Shown piece after piece: positions 58,488 through 64,000 of a stretch of DNA of 64,000 nucleotides. A model generated the notes under the pieces. It was not told the origin of the DNA and made no database searches. It was given only the letters and a program-made list of their open reading frames with translations. This DNA comes from Actinokineospora globicatena (GTDB taxonomy: Bacteria > Actinomycetota > Actinomycetes > Mycobacteriales > Pseudonocardiaceae). The translations under genes and the position numbers were made by a program. The stretch is taken from positions 62,001 to 126,000 of the forward strand of contig NZ_JAMTCR010000002.1 of assembly GCF_024171945.1 (NCBI RefSeq), given 5' to 3'. Numbering within the stretch: position 1 is the first letter of the stretch; each line of letters opens with the position of its first letter.

Positions 58488-59330
58488 CTAGCCCTTCACC
58501 GCGCCCGAGGTCAGCCCCGCGACGATGCGGCGCTGGAAGAACAACACGAACAGGATGATCGGCACCGTGATGACCACCGCGGCGGCGGACACGGTCCCGG
58601 TCGGGTCCTCGAACTGCGAGGACCCCTGGAAGAACGACAGCGCCGCGGGCACCGTCCGCGACGAGGTCGTGGACGTCAGCGAGATCGCGAACAGGAAGTC
58701 GTTCCAGCAGAAGATGAACACGAGGATCGCCGTGGTGAACACACCGGGCGCCGCCAGCGGTGCGATGACCCGGCGGAACGCCTGCGCCGGGGTCGCACCG
58801 TCCATCTTGGCCGCTTTCTCCAGTTCCCACGGGATCTCCCGGAAGAACGCGGAGAGGGTGTAGATCGCCAGCGGCAGCGCGAAGGTGATGTACGGCAGGA
58901 TCAGCCCCGGCCAGGTGTCGAACAACCCGAGCGACCGCTCCATCTCGAACAGCGGTGTCACCAGCGAGACCTGCGGGAACATCGCGATCAGCAGCGAGAC
59001 GCCGACGAGCAACCGCTTGCCGGGGAAGTCGAGCCGCGCGATCGCGTACGCCGCCATGGTGCCCAGCACGACCGCGATCAGCGTCGCGATCACCGCGATG
59101 CCCACGGAGTTGAGCAGCGCGCGCAGGAACTGGTTGGTGGTGAAGATGTCCGCGTAGTTCTGCAGCGTCCACTCGCGGGGGATGAAGTTCTTGTCGGTCA
59201 GGGTCTCCTTGGTCTTGAACGACAGCGACACGATCCACAGCACCGGGACCAGCGCGTAGACCAGCACCACGATGTTGATCAGCGACCAGCGGACCTTCGC
59301 CGCCCGCTCGGTACCGCCCAGGACGGCCAT
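58488..59330 (-). CDS. sugB: Trehalose ABC importer permease SugB
   Basis: 280 residues with six membrane helices and the permease EAA loop [21 protein letters not shown], which docks on the ATPase. The ATG at 59330 overlaps the sugA stop by 1 bp (TGATG). MalG-type permeases span the membrane with N- and C-termini inside. The name follows from the LpqY-type binding protein and gene order shared with M. tuberculosis lpqY-sugA-sugB-sugC. A longer in-frame reading upstream lies inside sugA and was discarded. Confidence 0.88.
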   Translation of the reverse strand: MAVLGGTERAAKVRWSLINIVVLVYALVPVLWIVSLSFKTKETLTDKNFIPREWTLQNYADIFTTNQFLRALLNSVGIAVIATLIAVVLGTMAAYAIARLDFPGKRLLVGVSLLIAMFPQVSLVTPLFEMERSLGLFDTWPGLILPYITFALPLAIYTLSAFFREIPWELEKAAKMDGATPAQAFRRVIAPLAAPGVFTTAILVFIFCWNDFLFAISLTSTTSSRTVPAALSFFQGSSQFEDPTGTVSAAAVVITVPIILFVLFFQRRIVAGLTSGAVKG

Positions 59331-60217
59331 CAGCGCTTCCCCCCGTCGTTGCCGGGCGCGGCGGCGCCGAAGACCTTCACGAAGATGAACGCGATGATGG
59401 CGACCGCGATGAAGATGAGGACCGACATCGTCGACCCGACACCGAGGTTGAGGCCCCGGATCAGGTTGTTGTAGGTCTGCATCGACACGGACCCGGTCTG
59501 CTGCGCGCCGCTGGTCAGCACGAAGATGTTGTCGAACACGCGGAACGCGTCGAGCGTGCGGAACAGCAGCGCGACCAGGATCGCGGGCTTCATCACCGGC
59601 AGCATCACCTTGGTGAACCGCTGCCACGGTGTCGCGCCGTCCATCGACGCCGCCTTGAGCAGGTCTTCCGGCACCAGCGCCAGACCCGCCATCAGCAGCA
59701 ACGCCATGAACGGCACGGTCTTCCACACCTCGGCCAGGATGATGATCCCCAACGCCGAGGCCCGCTGGGTCAGCGGCGCGGAGTCCCCGAACAGCTGCGC
59801 GAGGTACCCGGTGGTGTCGTCCCAGGCGTAGCGCCAGGAGAACGCGGCCACGACGGTCACGATGCCGTACGGGATGAGCGCGACTGTCCTGATGAGACCC
59901 CGTGCGACCAGCGTCCGGTGCATGACGAGCGCCAATGCCATGCCCAGCACCAGTTCGATGATGACGGACACGACCGTGATGAAGGTGGTCACCCCGAACG
60001 CGGTCCACCAGTAGGAGTTGGTGAGCACGGTGGCGTAGTTGGCCAGCCCGACGAACTCGCGCTCCGCCGGGAACCGCAGGTCGTAGCGCTGCAACGACAA
60101 CCAGACCGAGTAGATGATCGGGTAGGCCGTCACCGCGATCATCACCAGGGCAGCGGGCGCGCACAGCCACAGTCCGAGTCTGCGCTCGGCTTTCTTGCCG
60201 TCGCTGACCTCTTTCAC
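59330..60217 (-). CDS. sugA: Trehalose ABC importer permease SugA
   Basis: 295 residues, MalF-type permease with six helices ([18 protein letters not shown] first) and the EAA loop [21 protein letters not shown]. The GTG at 60217 overlaps the lpqY stop by 4 bp. Together with SugB it forms the membrane channel that takes trehalose delivered by LpqY into the cytoplasm. Specificity is inferred from the binding protein, not from this sequence. Confidence 0.88.
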   Translation of the reverse strand: MKEVSDGKKAERRLGLWLCAPAALVMIAVTAYPIIYSVWLSLQRYDLRFPAEREFVGLANYATVLTNSYWWTAFGVTTFITVVSVIIELVLGMALALVMHRTLVARGLIRTVALIPYGIVTVVAAFSWRYAWDDTTGYLAQLFGDSAPLTQRASALGIIILAEVWKTVPFMALLLMAGLALVPEDLLKAASMDGATPWQRFTKVMLPVMKPAILVALLFRTLDAFRVFDNIFVLTSGAQQTGSVSMQTYNNLIRGLNLGVGSTMSVLIFIAVAIIAFIFVKVFGAAAPGNDGGKR

Positions 60218-61494
60218 GGCAGGACCCCCTTCGAGTCGAGCGCGTCCTGCAGTTCGGTGCGCAAGCGCTCAGCGGTCTTCACCGGGTCGATGTCCGATGG
60301 CGGCGACAGGATGGTGGAGATCAGCGTGGAGACGTTCTGGTAGGCGGGGGTGATGGGCCGGACGGCCGGGTTCTTCAGCTCGGTGAGGATCGCGTCGCGC
60401 ATCGGGTACGGCTCGGCCATCTCCGGGTCGGCGTAGACCGACTCGATGGTCGGCGGCACCCCGGAGTTGATCGCCGAGAACTTCTGGTTCTCCGCGCTGC
60501 GCAAGCACTTCGCCGCCTCGAAGGCCTCCGGCTTGTGCCGTGAGTACGCGCTGACGGCGAGGTTGAACCCGCCGAGGGTCGCGGTCCCGGTCTTGCTCGC
60601 GTCGATGGCCGGGTATGGCGCCCACTTGAACACCTTGGCCAGGTCCGGGTTGGACTTGCCCATCGACGCGTAGACGAACGGCCAGTTCAGCTGGAACGCG
60701 GCGGTTTTGCCCGACTCGAACTCCTGCCGGATGTTGTCCTCCTTGGCGTTGGACAACGACGGGCTCGCCGACGACGAGGTCGCCAGGTCCCGCAACGCCT
60801 GCAGCGCCTTGACCGCGCCGTCGTCGACGACCGCCCTGGTGCCGTCGTCGGACAGGATCTTGCCGCCCGCGCCCGCGGTCAACTGAGAGAATTGAACAAC
60901 CAGGCCCTCGTACTGCGCGCCGGTCATCAGGATGGTGCCGGGCTTGCCCTGCGCCTTGAGCTGCTGCGACTGCTGCAACATCTCACCCCACGACTTGGGC
61001 GGGGTGGGGACCAGATCGCTGCGGTACCAGAGGAGTTGGACGTTGGTGTTCTTCGGCGCGCCGTAGAGCTTGTCCTCCCAGCGCGCGGTGGCCAGCGGCC
61101 CTTCGAGGGTGCCGTCCTCGACATCGGCCTTGTCCTGGCCGGTCCACTCAGCGATCCAGCCCGCCTCGGCGAACTCCGACACCCAGGTGACGTCGAGCCC
61201 GAGCACGTCCATGTCCGCGTCACCGGCGGCCAACCGGCGCACCATCTGCTCGCGCTGGTCGTCCGCGCCGCGCGGCAGGGTGTTCAGCGCGATCTTGTAC
61301 CGACCACCGGCCGCCGCGTCGCACCGCGCGATGACCTGCTCGAAGTTCTCTTCAGGGGAGTAGTAGACGTTGACGGTGATGCCGCCGCTTTCCGAACCAC
61401 AGGCCGCCAGCAACGGGCTAGCGAGGAGCGCGGCGCACAGCGCCGCTCGCAGGCGTCGTCCTCGGCGGCCGGACACCCGATGAGCACGCCCCAT
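60214..61494 (-). CDS. lpqY: Trehalose-binding lipoprotein LpqY
   Basis: 426 residues with an AGGAGG ribosome-binding site before the ATG. The signal sequence ends in the lipobox LLAAC with the modified Cys32. Conserved family sequence: [65 protein letters not shown], and [19 protein letters not shown] near the end, close to mycobacterial LpqY, which binds trehalose released during mycolate transfer. Anchored on the outside of the membrane, it passes trehalose to SugA-SugB-SugC. Leads the operon; the Rv1234-like gene lies 162 bp upstream. Confidence 0.92.
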   Translation of the reverse strand: MGRAHRVSGRRGRRLRAALCAALLASPLLAACGSESGGITVNVYYSPEENFEQVIARCDAAAGGRYKIALNTLPRGADDQREQMVRRLAAGDADMDVLGLDVTWVSEFAEAGWIAEWTGQDKADVEDGTLEGPLATARWEDKLYGAPKNTNVQLLWYRSDLVPTPPKSWGEMLQQSQQLKAQGKPGTILMTGAQYEGLVVQFSQLTAGAGGKILSDDGTRAVVDDGAVKALQALRDLATSSSASPSLSNAKEDNIRQEFESGKTAAFQLNWPFVYASMGKSNPDLAKVFKWAPYPAIDASKTGTATLGGFNLAVSAYSRHKPEAFEAAKCLRSAENQKFSAINSGVPPTIESVYADPEMAEPYPMRDAILTELKNPAVRPITPAYQNVSTLISTILSPPSDIDPVKTAERLRTELQDALDSKGVLP

Positions 61495-61574
61495 CGTCCG
61501 ACCTCCTTCCGACGGCGACACCGAGGGAAGGCCTGACCCGAACGAAACCCAAGCACCTCGACGTGCGCCGTCAT

Positions 61575-61594
61575 GCGGGTAGCTCGGTACCCGC
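61575..61594 (-). terminator. Hairpin downstream of the Rv1234-like gene
   Basis: GCGGGTA, loop GCTCGG, TACCCGC: a 7-bp stem about 60 bp past the stop of the leftward membrane-protein gene and upstream of lpqY. Likely a weak terminator separating the two transcripts; a further GC stem (CCCGGGGCCCGC) lies about 30 bp closer to the gene. Confidence 0.5.
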
Positions 61595-61655
61595 AACCGG
61601 GTCACCTGAAACTAAGTCGGGTGCCCGGGGCCCGCAATTCGACGCGGCGGACGGC

Positions 61656-62183
61656 TTACTCGATACCCCTGTTCGGCCGCATGGACAGCTTCGCCAGCAG
61701 GTCACGGCCCTTTTCGGCGTTGCGCGGCTGGGCGAGGACGTCGTAGCGACCGGCGACCAACTGGGTGGCGGAGGCGATCTCCCGACCCCGGCCGCGGGTG
61801 CTCGCGTAGCCCGCCGCGGCGAAGACCACGCCGAAGACGACACCGATGCCGAGCCCGACCAGAATCGGGCCGAAGGAGGCCTGCTGCTGGTTGAACAACC
61901 CGAGCAGCAGCCCGACGAACAGGCCGAACCACGCGCCGGAGAGCGCGCCGGTGCCCAGCACCTTGGGCCAGCTCAACCGGCCGATGACCCGCTCGACCAG
62001 CATGAGGTCGACCCCGACGATGGTCACCTCCTGGACGGGGAACTCGCTGGCGGCCAGGTGCTCCACCGCGCGGTGGGCCTCCTGGTAGGTGTCGTAGGAG
62101 CCGATCGGCCACCCGGTGGGGGGTGTCGGGACCTTGGGGAGACCCTGGTTCGCTCGTCCAGGGCCGGAGAACGCACCGGTCAT
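61656..62183 (-). CDS. Two-helix membrane protein, Rv1234-like (general-stress-type glycine-rich)
   Basis: 175 residues from the ATG at 62183, the same length as Rv1234, which is likewise beside lpqY in M. tuberculosis (from memory). A proline-rich start leads to WPIGSYDTYQEAHRAVEHL and VTIVGVDLMLVERV, a YflT/general-stress-like fold, then two glycine-rich helices GAWFGLFVGLLLGLF and VGLGIGVVFGVVFAAAG. Its C-terminus is polar. Close to the operon but separated by a hairpin; a functional link to trehalose import is unproven. Confidence 0.83.
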   Translation of the reverse strand: MTGAFSGPGRANQGLPKVPTPPTGWPIGSYDTYQEAHRAVEHLAASEFPVQEVTIVGVDLMLVERVIGRLSWPKVLGTGALSGAWFGLFVGLLLGLFNQQQASFGPILVGLGIGVVFGVVFAAAGYASTRGRGREIASATQLVAGRYDVLAQPRNAEKGRDLLAKLSMRPNRGIE

Positions 62184-62229
62184 GAGCCCATCCTGCCAAC
62201 CTGGCCGCAACCGTGCTAATCCGACATGC

Positions 62230-63423
62230 TCAGCGCGCCCGGTACTCCCGCAGCAGGCCGCGCGAGATGATCGTCTTCTGGATCTCGCTGGTGCCCTCGC
62301 CGATGAGCAGGAACGGCGCCTCGCGCATCAGCCGCTCGATCTCGTACTCCTTGGAGTAGCCGTAGCCGCCGTGGATGCGGAACGACTCCTGGGTCACCTC
62401 GGCGCAGTACTCGCTGGCCAGCAGCTTGGCCATGCCCGCCTCGACGTCGTTGCGCTGCCCGGAGTCCTTGAGCCGCGCGGCGTTGACCATCATCAGGTGC
62501 GCGGCCTCGACCTTGGTCGCCATCTCGGCGAGCTTGAACGCGATCGCCTGGTGCTCGGCGATGGGCTTGCCGAAGGTCCGCCGCTGCTGGGCGTAGTCGA
62601 CGGCGAGCTCGAAGGCCCGGATCGCGATGCCGCAGGCGCGGGCGGCGACGTTGACGCGGCCGACCTCGACGCCGTCCATCATGTGCGCGAAGCCCTTGCC
62701 CGCCGCGCCGCCGAGGACCTTGTCGGCGCCGATCCGGTACCCGTCGAACACGGCCTCGGTGGTGTCGACGCCCTTGTAGCCCATCTTCTCGATCTTGCCG
62801 GGGATGGTGAGGCCGGGCGCGACCTCGCCGAAGCCCTCGGGCTTGTCGACCAGGAACGTGGTGAGGTTCTGGTGCGGCTTCTCGGCGCCCTCGTCGGTGC
62901 GCGCGAGCAGGGCGATCAGGTTGGAGCTGCCGCCGTTGGTGAGCCACATCTTGGCGCCGTCGACGGTGTAGGTGTCGCCGTCGCGCCGGGCCCTGGTCTT
63001 GATCGCGGCGACGTCGGACCCGAGGTCGGGCTCGGACATGGAGAACGCGCCGCGGATCTCACCGGTCGCCATCTTGGGCAGGTAGTGCTGCTTCTGATCC
63101 TCGGTGCCGTGCTGCTTGACCATGTGCGCGACGATGAAGTGCGTGTTGATCACACCGGACACGCTCATCCAGCCGCGCGCGATCTGCTCGACCACCAGCG
63201 CGTAGGTCAGCAGCGACTCGCCGAGACCGCCGTACTCCTCGGGGATGGTCAGGCCGAACAGCCCCATCTCGCGCATCCCGGCGACGATGTCGGTCGGGTA
63301 GGCGTCCGCGTGCTCCAGGGCCTGCGCGTGCGGGATGATCTCCTTGTCCACGAAGTCCTTGACCGTGGCCAGGATCTCCCGCTGGATGTCGGTCAGTCCG
63401 GCGGTCTGCGCGAGGCGGGCCAT
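62230..63423 (-). CDS. Acyl-CoA dehydrogenase
   Basis: 397 residues with all family signatures: FSMSEPDLGSDVAAIKTRAR (FAD/substrate), the WLTNGGSS loop, RTFGKPIAEHQAIAFKLAEM, and the catalytic glutamate in FLLIGEGTSEIQKTII. It oxidises acyl-CoA to trans-2-enoyl-CoA with FAD, passing electrons to ETF. Chain length or branch preference cannot be read off. The gene stands 46 bp upstream of the Rv1234-like start on the same strand; no beta-oxidation partners are adjacent, so it may serve branched or unusual acyl groups. Confidence 0.92.
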   Translation of the reverse strand: MARLAQTAGLTDIQREILATVKDFVDKEIIPHAQALEHADAYPTDIVAGMREMGLFGLTIPEEYGGLGESLLTYALVVEQIARGWMSVSGVINTHFIVAHMVKQHGTEDQKQHYLPKMATGEIRGAFSMSEPDLGSDVAAIKTRARRDGDTYTVDGAKMWLTNGGSSNLIALLARTDEGAEKPHQNLTTFLVDKPEGFGEVAPGLTIPGKIEKMGYKGVDTTEAVFDGYRIGADKVLGGAAGKGFAHMMDGVEVGRVNVAARACGIAIRAFELAVDYAQQRRTFGKPIAEHQAIAFKLAEMATKVEAAHLMMVNAARLKDSGQRNDVEAGMAKLLASEYCAEVTQESFRIHGGYGYSKEYEIERLMREAPFLLIGEGTSEIQKTIISRGLLREYRAR

Positions 63424-63513
63424 GCGAGCTCCCTACGTCCCGGGGTTGTTACCGGCCAGTATGTCGCGGTTAACGCCCGTTCGCGCCCCCGAAGTGCTCC
63501 GGACCACACGCAG

Positions 63514-63539
63514 CGGCCCGGGCTGCTGGACCCGGGCCG
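63514..63539 (-). terminator. Hairpin downstream of the small zinc-ribbon gene
   Basis: CGGCCCGGG, loop CTGCTGGA, CCCGGGCCG: a perfect 9-bp stem about 28 bp past the stop of the leftward zinc-ribbon gene and upstream of the acyl-CoA dehydrogenase start. TTT follows on the plus side only, so it may work in both directions. Confidence 0.6.
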
Positions 63540-63567
63540 TTTCGAACTCTCGCTGTGGGGTTACTAC

Positions 63568-63753
63568 TCAGCCAGCACGCAGCTCCAACGCGGTCCCGCA
63601 GTCCTTGCAGTCCTCGGCGAGCACGTAGACATCCGCACCGCAGTCGGTGCACGAGCGGAAACTGCGGTCGAACAGATCATCCCGCTGCCGGTGCCGACCA
63701 CTGAAGAAGCTCAGCACGCCACGCGACTCGGAAGGAAGGCTGTGTCTACCCAT
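63568..63753 (-). CDS. Small zinc-ribbon protein
   Basis: 61 residues from an ATG following TGGGGGC. A basic N-terminus (about 1-30, SFFSGRHRQRDDLFDRSF) is followed by a treble-cysteine zinc ribbon: CTDCGADVYVL and CKDCGTALEL, two CxxC knuckles 15 residues apart. Such small zinc ribbons often bind RNA, DNA or proteins, but no target is identifiable. An earlier in-frame start 12 codons upstream is possible but has a weaker site. The upstream 180 bp may contain its promoter. Confidence 0.75.
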   Translation of the reverse strand: MGRHSLPSESRGVLSFFSGRHRQRDDLFDRSFRSCTDCGADVYVLAEDCKDCGTALELRAG

Positions 63754-63936
63754 GCCCCCAGAGCACCCCACCGCCATGGTCACGAGCAAGTCTCCCCCGT
63801 GATCTGTGCGTTATGTCACGACAACCTCTCACGCTTTGTCACGTCCTTGACCTGCACCGTAATCGGACTGTGAACATCACGCCCCGATCACACCACCGTC
63901 CCCCAGTCAACCCGAGGTGCCTTAGGGAGCCAGTTC

Positions 63937-64000
63937 TCAGGCGTCGAGTCCCAGCAGCCAGGTGTCAACGTGGGGGCACAGGGCACGCAACGCGTCGATA
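63937..64000 (-). CDS. C-terminal end of a gene running off the right edge
   Basis: Read leftward from the window edge, the last 20 codons IDALRALCPHVDTWLLGLDA end in TGA at 63937. The frame has normal codon character, and the residues are helical with a hydrophobic end. Too little is visible to name a product; it could belong to a regulator or an enzyme. It is not certain that the frame is coding. Confidence 0.4.
   Translation of the reverse strand, partial: IDALRALCPHVDTWLLGLDA

Noticed and set aside
1-64000. tRNA or rRNA genes
   Set aside because: No cloverleaf with TTCRA loop and CCA-like end or rRNA conserved block was seen by eye; tRNAscan-SE would be needed to exclude one.

Overview
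The window is high-GC actinobacterial chromosome. Three features point to the order Pseudonocardiales, perhaps an Actinokineospora/Saccharothrix-like genus: the AdnAB resection nuclease, type VII secretion (EspG) cassettes, and lpqY-sugABC with other gene orders shared with Mycobacterium tuberculosis (recalled from memory, not searched). The isolated chemoreceptor gene would suit a motile-spored genus, but the genus is inference. I see no rRNA, tRNA, prophage, transposase or CRISPR array.

Left part (1-35985). This is a stretched version of the M. tuberculosis Rv3200c-Rv3212 neighbourhood: RCK potassium channel, AdnB, AdnA, LipV-like hydrolase, alkyltransferase-like protein, TIGR02569 protein, MoeZ, DUF3152 protein, TetR regulator, PQQ-type propeller protein, RhlE helicase, ferritin-like protein and DUF3107 protein. 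Accessory genes sit between the conserved ones. They include a KAP-type NTPase ending in a ribosomal L7/L12-like domain (between the channel and adnB), a pirin/TPR pair, two lipoproteins, a non-coding stretch with structured repeats (15.9-16.5 kb), a translationally coupled nitrate operon (nasA, FAD/[2Fe-2S] oxidoreductase, narK), a PP2C phosphatase with two TTA codons, and a divergent diiron-oxygenase/hydrolase versus TetR/DUF4873 locus with an operator-like palindrome.

Middle part (36-46 kb). Mostly single genes: a chemoreceptor with a GAF protein, a Fe-S RecB-type nuclease coupled to a membrane protein, an ArsC-family protein, MarC coupled to a PHP phosphoesterase, a bacterial PH protein, a conserved 54-aa membrane protein, a Nudix hydrolase, a DUF2332 protein, a MaoC dehydratase, and corA. 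The corA gene has a long leader containing a 26-codon upstream reading frame.

Right part (46-64 kb). Two tandem paralogous three-gene ESX cassettes (EspG-like chaperone, LGTSPVG-domain protein, WXG/PPE-like protein) lie in what is, in M. tuberculosis, the short corA-sugC interval. They are followed by a ParB-fold protein, two membrane proteins, a pentanucleotide-periodic non-coding tract, an I36-inhibitor-like secreted protein, the trehalose importer operon lpqY-sugA-sugB-sugC, an Rv1234-like membrane protein, an acyl-CoA dehydrogenase and a small zinc ribbon.

The observations most worth following are the KAP-L7/L12 fusion beside AdnAB, the paired ESX cassettes with a shared C-terminal tail, the corA leader reading frame, and the inverted-repeat element near 16.2 kb.
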